DNA of 64,000 bases from Streptomyces sp. CB01580. GTDB lineage: Bacteria; Actinomycetota; Actinomycetes; Streptomycetales; Streptomycetaceae. Of the stretch, positions 19,301-30,066 are shown piece after piece. Location: contig NZ_LIXJ01000007.1 of assembly GCF_001905795.1 (NCBI RefSeq), positions 221,370-285,369 of the forward strand. The letters run 5' to 3'. The notes beneath the pieces were generated by a model that was not told the DNA's origin, did no database searches, and saw only the letters and a list, made by a program, of their open reading frames with translations. How positions within the stretch are numbered: position 1 is the stretch's first letter; each line of letters begins with the position of its first letter. The position numbers and the translations under genes are program-made.

Positions 19301-19979
19301 CGGACACCCGCGCAACCGGCCGAGGCCGTTCGTCAGGGCCGAGCAGGAGAAGCGGCTGAAGGCGGCCGAACGGGCGTATCAGCAACTCGGAAAGGTGAAT
19401 CCCCTCGCCCTGGAGGAGTTCTCGGCCCTGGAGGAGCGGCACAAGTTCCTCTCCGAGCAGCTCGAAGACCTGAAGAAGACCCGAGCTCATCTGGTGCAGG
19501 TCATCAAGGAGGTCGACGAGCGGGTCGAGCAGGTGTTCACGGAGGCGTACCGGGACACGGCCCGGGAGTTCGAGGGCGTGTTCTCGCGGCTGTTCCCGGG
19601 CGGTGAGGGGCGGCTCGTCCTGACCGACCCGGACAACATGCTCGCGACCGGGGTGGATGTCGAGGCCCGGCCGCCGGGCAAGAAGGTCAAGCGCCTCTCG
19701 CTGCTGTCCGGCGGGGAGCGCTCGCTGACGGCGGTGGCCCTGCTGGTCTCGATCTTCAAGGCCCGGCCCAGCCCGTTCTATGTGATGGACGAGGTCGAGG
19801 CGGCCCTCGACGACACCAATCTGCAGCGGCTGATCCGGATCATGGAGGAGCTCCAGGAGAGCTCGCAGCTGATCGTGATCACGCATCAGAAGCGGACGAT
19901 GGAGGTCGCCGACGCGCTGTACGGCGTCTCGATGCAGGGGGACGGGGTCTCCAAGGTCATCAGCCAGCGGCTGCGCTGA
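16383..19979 (+). CDS. smc: Chromosome segregation ATPase SMC
   Basis: SMC is the core of the condensin complex with ScpA/ScpB and organises chromosomes. The 1198-residue product has the N-terminal Walker A GPNGSGKSNVVDALSWVMG (about residues 31-49), long Ala/Glu/Arg-rich coiled coils, a hinge around residues 500-650 (LLGARGRLPGLLGPAAELLS to VTAEGDILSAHFAHGGSAG), and the C-terminal head with signature LSGGERSLTAVALL and Walker B PFYVMDEVEAALDD. GTG at 16383 starts MHLKALTLRGFKSF, the family start. There is no Shine-Dalgarno and a TAGAGT lies just upstream, suggesting leaderless translation. Confidence 0.97.
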   Translation: MHLKALTLRGFKSFASATTLRFEPGITCVVGPNGSGKSNVVDALSWVMGEQGAKSLRGGKMEDVIFAGTTGRPPLGRAEVSLTIDNSDGALPIEYAEVTITRIMFRNGGSEYQINGDTCRLLDIQELLSDSGIGREMHVVVGQGRLDSVLHADPSGRRAFIEEAAGVLKHRKRKEKALRKLDAMGANLARVQDLTDELRRQLKPLGRQAAVARRAAVIQADLRDARLRLLADDLVALRAALRSELADEVALKERREAAEAELKAALAREAGLEDEVRRLAPRLQRAQRTWYELSQLAERVRGTISLADARVKSATAPVEEERRGRDPEDMEREATRIREQEAELTAALEAAEHALEDTAAHRAELERRLAAEERGLKDAARAIADRREGLARLGGQVNAARGRAASAQAEIDRLAAARDEAQERAVAAQEEYEQLRVEVEGLDEGDAELGERYEDARRELAEAEAALAAAREAATAAERKRAAVAARHEALALGLRRKDGTGALLGARGRLPGLLGPAAELLSVEPGYEVAVAAALGAAADAVAVTDPATAAEAIRLLRKQDAGRAALLLGAPVGGPAAGPAGESGAGPAEGAGAGSVGPPAVADLVRGPVELVDAVRGLVRDTVVVGTLEDAEDLVAEHPGLTAVTAEGDILSAHFAHGGSAGAPSLLEVQASVDEAAAQMEELALRCAELAEVQRLAGERREACARQVEELGERRRATEREKSGVAQRLGRLAGQARGAAGEAERTTASAARAQESLDRATEEAEELAERLLVAQETPIEEEPDTSVRDRLAADGANARQTEMEARLQVRTHEERVKGLAGRADSLDRAARAEREARARAERRRARRRHEAHVASAVASGARQLLAHVEVSVVRAERERSAAEEAKAERERELTAERDRDRALKDELDKLTDSVHRGEVLGAEKRLRMEQLEARALEELGVEPAALVAEYGPDQPVPPSPAAVGEEVPDDPGHPRNRPRPFVRAEQEKRLKAAERAYQQLGKVNPLALEEFSALEERHKFLSEQLEDLKKTRAHLVQVIKEVDERVEQVFTEAYRDTAREFEGVFSRLFPGGEGRLVLTDPDNMLATGVDVEARPPGKKVKRLSLLSGGERSLTAVALLVSIFKARPSPFYVMDEVEAALDDTNLQRLIRIMEELQESSQLIVITHQKRTMEVADALYGVSMQGDGVSKVISQRLR

Positions 19980-20227
19980 GCCCCGCCAGGGTTTGTCGGT
20001 CTTCGACACTCCGACCCCTCTCGCGCGTTGTCCTGAACGGGCGGGTGCCGATGCGGCGACGACGTCTTCGGGAGCCGAACGCGACGGCCGCAGGTCCGCT
20101 CCACCCCTTCAAGTGGTGGCAGCCGGAAAGTTGTGCCCCACTGGGGTGTGTCCCCTGTGGGGAGCACGCTTCCCGCACGGCTCGTCGCCCGCACCTGACG
20201 ACGCGCGTCCAGGCATCAGGAGTTCAT

Positions 20228-21646
20228 GTGACCGACACCGCGCAGGGACCGGCGTCCGGAGCCCGTGCCGCCCAACCGGATCACCTCGGCCATGTCGTCT
20301 TCATCACGGCCGCCGCCGCCATGGGCGGCTTCCTCTTCGGCTACGACAGTTCGGTCATCAACGGTGCCGTGGAGGCGATCCGCAGCCGGTACGCCATCGG
20401 CTCGGCGACACTCGCCCAGGTCATCGCCATCGCCCTGATCGGCTGTGCGCTGGGCGCGGCCACGGCGGGACGCATCGCCGACCGCATCGGCCGGATCCGC
20501 TGCATGCAGATCGCCGCCGTGCTCTTCACCATCAGCGCCGTCGGTTCCGCGCTCCCGTTCGCGCTCTGGGACCTGGCCATGTGGAGGATCATCGGAGGCT
20601 TCGCCATCGGCATGGCGTCCGTGATCGGCCCCGCATACATCGCAGAGGTCTCGCCGCCCGCCTACCGGGGCCGCCTCGGCTCCTTCCAGCAGGCGGCGAT
20701 CGTCGTCGGCATCGCCATCTCGCAGCTGGTCAACTACGGCATCCTGCAATTCGCCGGAGGGGATCAGCGCGGCCGGATCGGCGGTCTGGAGGCGTGGCAG
20801 TGGATGCTCGGTGTGATGGTCGTCCCCGCCGCCCTGTACGGGCTGCTGTCGCTGGCGATCCCGGAATCGCCCCGGTTCCTGATCTCGATCGGCCGCAAGG
20901 ACCGGGCCCGGAAGATCCTGGAGGAGGTCGAGGGCAAGGGCGTCGACCTCGACGCGCGGGTGGCCGATATCGAGACCGCCATGCACCGGGAGCACAGGTC
21001 CACGTTCAAGGACCTGCTCGGCGGGCGCCTCGGCTTCCTGCCGATCGTCTGGATCGGCATCGGTCTGTCGGTCTTCCAGCAACTCGTCGGCATCAACGTG
21101 GCGTTCTACTACTCGGCGACGCTGTGGCAGTCCGTCGGCATCGACCCGAGCGAGTCGTTCCTCTACTCGTTCACCACGTCGATCATCAACATCATCGGTA
21201 CCGTCATCGCGATGACGCTGGTGGACCGGGTGGGGCGCAAGCCGCTCGCGCTGGTCGGCTCCACCGGCATGGCCGTCGCCCTCGCTTTTGAGGCATGGGC
21301 CTTCTCCGCCCCGCTCGTCGGCGGGAAGCTGCCGCACACCCAGGGCGTCGTGGCGCTCGTCGCGGCCCATGTGTTCGTGCTCTTCTTCGCCCTGTCGTGG
21401 GGCGTCGTCGTCTGGGTCTTCCTCGGCGAGATGTTCCCGAACCGGATCCGCGCGGCGGCGCTCGGGGTCGCCGCCTCCGCGCAGTGGATGGCCAACTGGC
21501 TGATCACCGCGAGCTTCCCGAGCCTGTCCGACTGGAACCTCTCGGGCACGTACATCATCTACGCGTGCTTCGCCACGCTCTCCATCCCGTTCGTGCTCAG
21601 GTTCGTGCGGGAGACCAAGGGCAAGGCGCTGGAGGAGATGGGCTGA
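20228..21646 (+). CDS. glcP: Major facilitator sugar transporter, GlcP-type glucose permease
   Basis: A 472-residue sugar:proton symporter with 12 membrane segments, closely resembling the Streptomyces glucose permease GlcP in length and motif order. Visible are FLFGYDSSVINGAVEAI, the first loop GRIADRIGRIR, GPAYIAEVSPPAYRGRLGS, PESPRFLI, the QQLVGINVAFYYS substrate motif, DRVGRKPLAL and FVRETKGKALEE at the end. GTG at 20228 has AGGAG at 20218-20222. Glucose is the likely substrate by resemblance; it is the main carbon entry linked to glucose repression in S. coelicolor. Confidence 0.9.
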   Translation: MTDTAQGPASGARAAQPDHLGHVVFITAAAAMGGFLFGYDSSVINGAVEAIRSRYAIGSATLAQVIAIALIGCALGAATAGRIADRIGRIRCMQIAAVLFTISAVGSALPFALWDLAMWRIIGGFAIGMASVIGPAYIAEVSPPAYRGRLGSFQQAAIVVGIAISQLVNYGILQFAGGDQRGRIGGLEAWQWMLGVMVVPAALYGLLSLAIPESPRFLISIGRKDRARKILEEVEGKGVDLDARVADIETAMHREHRSTFKDLLGGRLGFLPIVWIGIGLSVFQQLVGINVAFYYSATLWQSVGIDPSESFLYSFTTSIINIIGTVIAMTLVDRVGRKPLALVGSTGMAVALAFEAWAFSAPLVGGKLPHTQGVVALVAAHVFVLFFALSWGVVVWVFLGEMFPNRIRAAALGVAASAQWMANWLITASFPSLSDWNLSGTYIIYACFATLSIPFVLRFVRETKGKALEEMG

Positions 21647-21700
21647 CCCGTGCCCGTTCCGCCGCGCCCCGCCCCGGGCGCGGACCGCCCGCGCGCCGGA

Positions 21701-22669
21701 TCAGCGCGACGCGACCGCCTCGCAGAACAGCCGCAGGCTGCGCCACCCCTCGTCGAGGGGCATCCCGCCGCACAGCGGATGCAGCACCAGACTGTCGAGC
21801 TTCCCGGCCAGAGCGGCGCACTCCCGCGGGGTGACGACCCGGTAGACGCCCTCGTCCCGCAGCGCGCCCACCGTGCCCGCCGCCGAGCGCACGGCGGAAC
21901 GGATGCCCGCGGACTGCCAGGAGGCGTACGTGCGCGCCTCGTGCAGGAAGTGCTCGCCGTGCTCCGCCCACGTCCGGTCCGGGTCCTCGGACACGTGCAG
22001 CAGGGGTGTCTCGGCCGACGGCATCATGCAGAACCCGTCCGTCCCGAGCTCCGCCCGGCGCTCGTGGTAGTACGCCTCCAGCTCCGGCAGATGCGCGCTC
22101 GGGAAGAACGGGAGACCGAACCGCGCCGCACGCCGCGCCGCCGCCCGCGAACTGCCGCCCACCAGCAAGGGAGGGTGCGGCCGGGTGTACGGGCGCGGCG
22201 TGACCCGGACCGTACGGCCGCGGTACGGGAACGGCTCCCCGGTCCACGCCCGCACCAGGGTCTCCAGCAGCTCGTCCTGGAGCCTGCCGCGGTTCGTCCA
22301 CTCGACGCCCGCCCGTTCGTACTCCTGCGGCCGGTATCCGATCCCCGCCACCGTGATCAGGCGGCCCGCGCTCAGCAGGTCCAGGACCGCGATGTCCTCG
22401 GCCAGCCGCAGCGGGTCGTGCAACGGTCCGATGATCGCCGAGACGGTGACGGCGATCCGGCGGGTGGAGCCGAGGACCGCCCCGGCGAAGACGAAGGGGG
22501 AGGGCAGCCAGGAGTTCTCGGCGCCGTGGTGCTCCTCGGTCTGCACGGTGTCGATCCCGTGCTCGTCGGCGTACGCGGCCATCTCCAGCGAGGCGCGGTA
22601 GCGGGCCGAGAGCGACTCGGGGCCTGCGGCGGGATCGACGAGATTGAACCGGACCACTGTGAAGGCCAT
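21701..22669 (-). CDS. LLM-class flavin-dependent oxidoreductase
   Basis: A 322-residue luciferase-like (LLM) monooxygenase or F420/FMN-dependent oxidoreductase. The TIM-barrel family features are TVQTEEHHGAENSWLPSP near residue 40, PLHDPLRLAEDIAVLDLLS, AGRLITVAGIGYRPQEY and LLVGGSSRAAARRAARFGLP. Substrate and cofactor choice cannot be read from sequence. ATG at 22669 is used. A 17-bp palindrome sits 47 bp upstream, so a TetR-type repressor probably controls it; no such regulator gene is adjacent. It is convergent to glcP. Confidence 0.88.
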   Translation of the reverse strand: MAFTVVRFNLVDPAAGPESLSARYRASLEMAAYADEHGIDTVQTEEHHGAENSWLPSPFVFAGAVLGSTRRIAVTVSAIIGPLHDPLRLAEDIAVLDLLSAGRLITVAGIGYRPQEYERAGVEWTNRGRLQDELLETLVRAWTGEPFPYRGRTVRVTPRPYTRPHPPLLVGGSSRAAARRAARFGLPFFPSAHLPELEAYYHERRAELGTDGFCMMPSAETPLLHVSEDPDRTWAEHGEHFLHEARTYASWQSAGIRSAVRSAAGTVGALRDEGVYRVVTPRECAALAGKLDSLVLHPLCGGMPLDEGWRSLRLFCEAVASR

Positions 22670-22715
22670 GACGCGTGTCCTCTTCGTCGGTCGGACTCGG
22701 CGAGGCAGGACACTA

Positions 22716-22732
22716 TCTGACGTATCGTCAGA
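22716..22732. promoter_or_regulatory. Palindromic operator upstream of the LLM oxidoreductase
   Basis: TCTGACG-TAT-CGTCAGA is a perfect 7-3-7 palindrome 47-63 bp upstream of the oxidoreductase start. Its size and symmetry suit a TetR-family dimer. It lies at the very end of the decayed permease gene. Confidence 0.65.
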
Positions 22733-23646
22733 AGTGTAGGGGTGCGTCGCCCCGCCGTCCGCCCGCGCGCCCGGCGACGGGCAGCGGCAGGGCCGCGTAC
22801 AGCGCCCCGGAGACGGCGATCATGGCCACCCGCCCCAGCCCGTGCCGCCCGGCCCAGGTGCCGGCGAGCGGGCCGGAGGGCCACTCCATGCCGGTCGGGA
22901 GCAGTCCCGCCGCCGGCCCCGCGGCCCACGCGGCCACCGCCGCTACGGAGAATCCGCCGGTGCACCAGGAGCCGCCGCCCGGGCCGGTGTCCAGGAGCGC
23001 CGCCGGGTCGTACGCGCGCCCCGCAACGGGTCCGCGCCGAGGACCCCGATCCACGCCGCGAACGTCACCGCGAGCGGGGACAGGAAGGAGGCGAACGCGT
23101 CCATGAAGCCCGTCGCGGGCAGGTCGCCCAGGTGCAGCACACCCGGAGCGTGCGCACGCCCACCCCCGACACCGGGAAGCTGCTCCTCGCGAAGCAGACC
23201 AGGGTCACCAGGACCGGTTCGTCGTCGCTCGCGATGCCGAACAGCAGACGCAGCACGGTGTAGGTGCCGGTGACCGCGTTCACCTTCTCCCAGGCCCGGC
23301 GGGCGATCCGGATCGGCGCGCCGGGCAGCGGATTGCCGCGCGGCCCGAAGGCGGCGCGCGAGAGTGCCATGCCCGGGGCCCCGCCGCTTCGGCCCGCCAG
23401 GGAGATCGGTCCGACCGGTCCGAAGCCGATGGCCGGAGTCGCGAGCGCGACGGTGAGCGCCTGCCCGAGGTTCGGCCCGCCGAAGACGACGAGTCCGGCG
23501 CCGATGGTGAGCGACAGCACGGTCGGGTTCGCGCCGACCCGGGTGGGGAAGAGGGCCCGGACCCGGCCGGTGCGTTCGCTGTCGGGGACGGGCTCCAGGC
23601 CGCGGGTCTCCACGAACGGGATCGTAATCTTTGCCGCAGATGCCAT
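22728..23646 (-). pseudogene. Decayed NCS1 cytosine/purine permease
   Basis: Remains of an NCS1-family permease are spread over three frames. The N-terminal part starts MASAAKITIPFVETRGLEP at 23646 and continues in one frame through NPTVLSLTIGAGLVVFGGPN, GGAPGMALSRAAFG and NAVTGTYTVLRLLFGIASDD to RTLRVCCTWAT near 23,125. The next frame has GFMDAFASFLSPLAV, normally found far downstream, so about 150 residues are missing. A second shift near 23,040 gives AYDPAALLDTGPGGG and the C-terminal membrane part. Several hydrophobic positions have become Pro or Arg. Functional relatives are about 480 residues. The gene is clearly dead; the original substrate was probably cytosine or a related base. Confidence 0.82.
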
Positions 23647-23758
23647 GAAAAAGCGCATAACGGCCATGTGGGGGTGCGGGTGATTCTCCGTGGCGCCTCG
23701 CGCGGCCCGCTCCTCGGGGCGGCCCGCACGGCCGGGTGTGGCTGATACTGGACGGGTT

Positions 23759-24970
23759 ATGGAATTCGTCATCCTTGCTGTAGTCATCGCCCTGGTCGCG
23801 GTCGGCGTGATCAGCGGGCTCGTGGTCAGCGGCCGCAAGAAGAAGCAGCTGCCCCCGGCGCCGCCGAGCACGCCGACCATCACTCCTCCCGCCGAGCCCC
23901 AAGTCGGCGAGGAAGCCGAGACGCCGCGCGAGGAACCGCGCCGCACCATCGAGGAGGTCGCTCCCCCCACGGCCGAGGCGCCCGCCGCGGAGGCCGTCGA
24001 GGAGGTCGGGCCGGAGGCGCTCGCCGTCCCCGCACTCGAAGTACCCGAGCCCACCGCCGGCCGGCTCGTCCGGCTGCGCGCCCGGCTCGCCCGCTCGCAG
24101 AACTCCCTCGGCAAGGGGCTGCTCACGCTCCTGTCCCGGGACAACCTCGACGAGGAGACCTGGGAGGAGGTCGAGGACACCCTCCTCACCGCGGACGTCG
24201 GCGTCGCCCCCACCCAGGAGCTGGTGGAACGGCTCCGCGAGCGCGTCCGCGTCCTCGGCACCCGTACCCCCGAAGGGCTGCGCGCCCTGCTGCGTGAGGA
24301 GCTTCTCACGCTGATCGGCACCGACGCCGACCGCGCGGTCAAGACCGAGAGCGGCCTGGACACCCCCGGTGTGGTGATGGTCGTCGGCGTCAACGGCACC
24401 GGCAAGACCACCACCACCGGCAAGCTGGCCCGGGTGCTCGTCGCCGACGGCCGCAGCGTCGTGCTCGGCGCGGCCGACACCTTCCGCGCCGCCGCCGCGG
24501 ACCAGCTCCAGACCTGGGGCGAGCGCGTCGGCGCCCGTACCGTCCGGGGCCCCGAGGGCGGCGACCCGGCGTCGATCGCCTTCGACGCGGTGAAGGAGGG
24601 CATCGCCGAGGGCGCCGATGTCGTCCTCATCGACACCGCCGGGCGGCTGCACACCAAGACCGGCCTCATGGACGAGCTCGGCAAGGTCAAGCGGGTCGTG
24701 GAGAAGCACGGGCCGCTCGACGAGATCCTGCTCGTCCTCGACGCGACGACCGGGCAGAACGGCCTGGTGCAGGCCCGGGTGTTCGCCGAGGTCGTCGACA
24801 TCACCGGCATCGTGCTGACGAAGCTGGACGGCACCGCGAAGGGCGGCATCGTCGTCGCCGTGCAGCGCGAGCTGGGCGTACCGGTGAAGCTGGTCGGCCT
24901 CGGCGAGGGACCGGACGACCTGGCGCCGTTCGAGCCGGAGGCGTTCGTGGACGCCCTGATCGGGGACTGA
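23759..24970 (+). CDS. ftsY: Signal recognition particle receptor FtsY
   Basis: FtsY is the SRP receptor GTPase that docks ribosome-nascent chain complexes at the membrane. The 403-residue product has an actinobacterial N-terminal membrane segment (MEFVILAVVIALVAVGVISG), an acidic Pro/Glu-rich linker and the NG domain: GVNGTGKTTTTGKLA (G1), DTFRAAAADQL, DTAGRLHTK (G3), TKLDGTAKGG (G4/G5) and GLGEGPDDLAPFE. ATG at 23759 has no Shine-Dalgarno; GATACT at 23744-23749 suggests a near-leaderless mRNA. The partner Ffh is encoded at 33 kb. Confidence 0.96.
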   Translation: MEFVILAVVIALVAVGVISGLVVSGRKKKQLPPAPPSTPTITPPAEPQVGEEAETPREEPRRTIEEVAPPTAEAPAAEAVEEVGPEALAVPALEVPEPTAGRLVRLRARLARSQNSLGKGLLTLLSRDNLDEETWEEVEDTLLTADVGVAPTQELVERLRERVRVLGTRTPEGLRALLREELLTLIGTDADRAVKTESGLDTPGVVMVVGVNGTGKTTTTGKLARVLVADGRSVVLGAADTFRAAAADQLQTWGERVGARTVRGPEGGDPASIAFDAVKEGIAEGADVVLIDTAGRLHTKTGLMDELGKVKRVVEKHGPLDEILLVLDATTGQNGLVQARVFAEVVDITGIVLTKLDGTAKGGIVVAVQRELGVPVKLVGLGEGPDDLAPFEPEAFVDALIGD

Positions 24971-24992
24971 CGCCCGCACCGTCCTGGTTCGC

Positions 24993-25034
24993 GAAGAAGC
25001 CCGACCGCCGGAACGCCGGCGGTCGGGCTTCTTC
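24993..25034. terminator. Strong hairpin terminator after ftsY
   Basis: A perfect 19-bp stem (GAAGAAGCCCGACCGCCGG and its complement) closes the tetraloop AACG between the convergent ftsY and primase-like genes. The GAAGAA/TTCTTC ends let it work in both directions. Confidence 0.9.
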
Positions 25035-25149
25035 GTGCCGGATGCTCTCCCGGGTCCGATCTCGTGCCGAATCCTTTCGGGTGTCGGACCCCCTTGCGTG
25101 GGGACGCCCGAATGCGCGCGAGTCGCCCGAATGCGCGGGGGCGCCGACG

Positions 25150-25809
25150 TCAGCCGCGCAGGGGTGCGCGATGGCAGCTGTACGCCAGCGTGCCCAGCAG
25201 CAGCCGGGCCGGGGGCGGCGCGGCGGCCGTGTCCAGCACCGGCGGGCGCAGCCACCGGGCGGGGCCGAGACCACCCTCGTCGGACGGCGGGGCCGTGATG
25301 TGGTGGCCCGGGCCCAGCGCCCGGAGGTCCAGCCCCGCGTCGTCCCAGCCCATCCGGTAGAGCAGACGCGGGAGCTCGGCGGCGGCGCCCGGGGCGACGA
25401 AGAACCGCGCCCGCCCCGACGGCGTCAGCACGACCGGGCCGAGCGGCAGCCCCATCCGTTCCATGCGCGCCAGGGCCCGGCGCCCGGCGGCCTCCGCGAC
25501 GTCCAGCACGTCGAAACCACGCCCCACGGGCAGCAGCAGCGAGGCGCCCGGCACCCGGGCCCACGCCTCCACCGCCGCGTCGAGCGAGGTGCCCGGCGGG
25601 ATCTCGGGCGCGAAGTCGAGGGGATGGGCGCCGGGGGAGGGGCACCGGTCCTTCCCGCACGAGCAGCGGCCGTCCACGACGCGCGCTCCGGGTGCCACGG
25701 CCCAGCCCCACAGTGCTGTGTACTCGGCCACCGCCGTGCTCTCGGCCGTACGGCCGCGGCGTCGTGAGCCGGTGCGCATCTCGCGGATGCCGCCGATCGT
25801 GAAGCCCAT
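25150..25809 (-). CDS. Small bifunctional primase/polymerase (Prim-Pol) domain protein
   Basis: A 219-residue protein with the AEP Prim-Pol fold common in actinomycete genomes. Visible are WGWAVAPGARV, the Cys-rich CSCGKDRCPSPGAHPLDF, WARVPGASLLLPVG and GHHITAPPS near the end. The catalytic LDVDP of active Prim-Pols reads FDVLDVAEAAG here, so the second metal-binding Asp appears to be missing and polymerase activity is doubtful. ATG at 25809 has TTGGAGGGGGC upstream. It lies between ftsY and nsdA, facing ftsY. Function in Streptomyces is not established. Confidence 0.8.
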   Translation of the reverse strand: MGFTIGGIREMRTGSRRRGRTAESTAVAEYTALWGWAVAPGARVVDGRCSCGKDRCPSPGAHPLDFAPEIPPGTSLDAAVEAWARVPGASLLLPVGRGFDVLDVAEAAGRRALARMERMGLPLGPVVLTPSGRARFFVAPGAAAELPRLLYRMGWDDAGLDLRALGPGHHITAPPSDEGGLGPARWLRPPVLDTAAAPPPARLLLGTLAYSCHRAPLRG

Positions 25810-26253
25810 GCCCCCTCCAACGGGTCCGACTCGCCGGTGGTTACGACGCGGAATGACGGCATGACATCCCGTCGTCGTCGCGATCCGTGATGCGCCGGTG
25901 CGCACGCGGTGGCGCGGCGTGAGCCGTGCGCCCCTTTCGTGCGTCGCTGCAACCGCAATTGATCGACCGTGTGTCAAGTGAATCGCGCCCCGTGGCGTTC
26001 GCGTTCATCCGAAGGGGTGGCGAATGGTGGCGTTTCCGTGGACACCCTCGCCGAGGTGGTGATCGTAGGATTACCGTCGGTACACGAACCATGGAAGTAT
26101 GTGTGCGCATGGGTATGCCGGAGGCAACCCGATTCCCTGTTCGATCGCGCGCAATCTCCGTATGGGCGTCATCGGATCAGGGCATTCTGATAGCGGTTCG
26201 CGCGACAGCGTTCGTCGGGATCGCGACGGTTTCAGCGGGATGGGGGCGTTCCA
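25810..26253. other. Divergent intergenic region between Prim-Pol gene and nsdA
   Basis: No gene is seen in these 444 bases, which must hold the divergent promoters of the Prim-Pol gene and nsdA. It is less GC-rich than average (for example 25,940-26,140), as expected of promoter DNA. No known operator was recognised. Confidence 0.5.
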
Positions 26254-27729
26254 GTGAGTGGCAGCGGCGCAGGCGATACGAATGCCGGTAAGCGCCCCAA
26301 CGGGCAATTGAGCTCGTGGTTCGTGCGCAGCGGCTGGTCGAAGGGCGAGCTGGCGCGGCAGGTCAATCGGCGGGCGCGGCAAATGGGCGCGCATCACATC
26401 AGCACCGACACCTCCCGGGTGCGGCGCTGGCTCGACGGCGAGCAGCCGCGCGAGCCCATCCCGCGCATTCTGTCCGAGCTGTTCTCGGAGCGTTTCGGCT
26501 CGGTCGTGGCGGTCGAGGATCTCGGACTGCGCTCCGCACACCAGTCGCCCTCCGTGTCCGGGGTCGATCTGCCCTGGGCCGGACCGCAGACCGTCGCCCT
26601 GCTCAGCGAGTTCTCCCGCAGCGATCTGATGCTCGCGCGGCGCGGATTCCTCGGGTCCTCGCTCACCCTCGCCGCCGGACCCGCCCTCGTCGAACCCATG
26701 CAGCGCTGGCTGGTGCCCGTGGCGGCCTCCGGACCCGCGGAGCCCGAGCCGGCCGCGGCGGCCCGTCGTCCCTCCAAGCTCTCGGGGCCCGAGCTCGACC
26801 TGCTGGAGTCGACCACGGCGATGTTCCGCCAGTGGGATGCGCAGTGTGGTGGCGGTCTGCGCCGCAAGGCCGTCGTCGGCCAGCTCCACGAGGTCACCGA
26901 CCTCCTGCAGGAGCCCCAGCCGGAGGCCACCGCCAAGCGTCTCTTCCGCTGCGCGGCCGAGCTGGCCGAGCTGGCGGGCTGGATGAGCTACGACGTCGGT
27001 CTCCAGCCCACGGCCCAGAAGTACTTCGTTCTGGCGCTGCACGCGTCGAAAGAGGCCGGGGACAAACCGCTCGGTTCGTATGTTCTGTCCAGCATGAGCC
27101 GACAGATGATCCACCTCGGACGGCCCGACGACGCCCTCGAACTGATCCACCTCGCCCAGTACGGCAGCCGCGACTGCGCCACCCCGCGCACCCAGGCCAT
27201 GCTGTACGCGATGGAGGCCCGCGCGTACGCCAACATGGGCCAGGCGGCCAAGTGCAAGCGGGCCGTCCGGATGGCCGAGGACACGTTCCTCGACGTCGGG
27301 ATCGACGGCGAGCCCGAACCCGACTGGATCCGCTTCTTCTCGGAGGCCGAGCTCAACGGCGAGAACTCCCACTCGTTCCGCGACCTCGCCTACATCGCGG
27401 GCCGCAGGCCCACGTACGCCGGGCTCGCCGAACCGCGCATGCGCAAGGCGGTCCAGTTGTTCAGCGAGGACGACGAGCATCAGCGGTCCTACGCGCTCAA
27501 CCTGATCGGTCTCGCCACCGTCCATCTGCTCAAACGCGAGCCCGAGGAGTCCACGACGCTCGCCGAGAAGGCGCTCCGGATCGCCAGGAAGATCCGTTCC
27601 GAACGCGTCAACACCCGGCTCCGCAAGACCGTCGACACCGCGGCCAGGGACTTCGGGGACATCCCCGAGGTCGCCAGGCTGACCGACCTCCTCACCGAGC
27701 AGCTGCCCGAAACCGCCGAGGCGGTTTGA
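26254..27729 (+). CDS. nsdA: Developmental/antibiotic regulator NsdA
   Basis: NsdA is a Streptomyces-specific negative regulator of aerial development and antibiotic synthesis (SCO5582 type). The 491-residue cytoplasmic product begins MSGSGAGDTNAGKRPNGQLS, has an N-terminal helical region with RRWLDGEQPREPIPRILSEL and a long C-terminal helical-repeat (TPR-like) part (ELAELAGWMSYDVGLQPTAQ, YALNLIGLATVHLLKREPEE). No catalytic motif is seen. GTG at 26254 is the only plausible start. Neighbours (ftsY upstream, amtB-glnK-glnD downstream) match the known nsdA locus, which supports the name. Confidence 0.93.
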   Translation: MSGSGAGDTNAGKRPNGQLSSWFVRSGWSKGELARQVNRRARQMGAHHISTDTSRVRRWLDGEQPREPIPRILSELFSERFGSVVAVEDLGLRSAHQSPSVSGVDLPWAGPQTVALLSEFSRSDLMLARRGFLGSSLTLAAGPALVEPMQRWLVPVAASGPAEPEPAAAARRPSKLSGPELDLLESTTAMFRQWDAQCGGGLRRKAVVGQLHEVTDLLQEPQPEATAKRLFRCAAELAELAGWMSYDVGLQPTAQKYFVLALHASKEAGDKPLGSYVLSSMSRQMIHLGRPDDALELIHLAQYGSRDCATPRTQAMLYAMEARAYANMGQAAKCKRAVRMAEDTFLDVGIDGEPEPDWIRFFSEAELNGENSHSFRDLAYIAGRRPTYAGLAEPRMRKAVQLFSEDDEHQRSYALNLIGLATVHLLKREPEESTTLAEKALRIARKIRSERVNTRLRKTVDTAARDFGDIPEVARLTDLLTEQLPETAEAV

Positions 27730-29928
<2,199 letters not shown>

Positions 29929-30066
29929 GCGGACCATCTCCGACCGGGCGCGTGCTGGGGCGCGTCCCGGCCGGCCGAGGACCGGGCGCGACGCCGCCCG
30001 GGACCGGCCCGGACCCCGGGGCGGCCCGCACGGCCTCCCCGGGGCCCCGAAACGAAAGGCACCCGG

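Noticed and set aside
16845..20009. Long minus-strand open frame of over 1000 codons opposite smc
   Set aside because: It is the antisense shadow of a GC-rich gene; it has no family motifs and smc is unambiguous.
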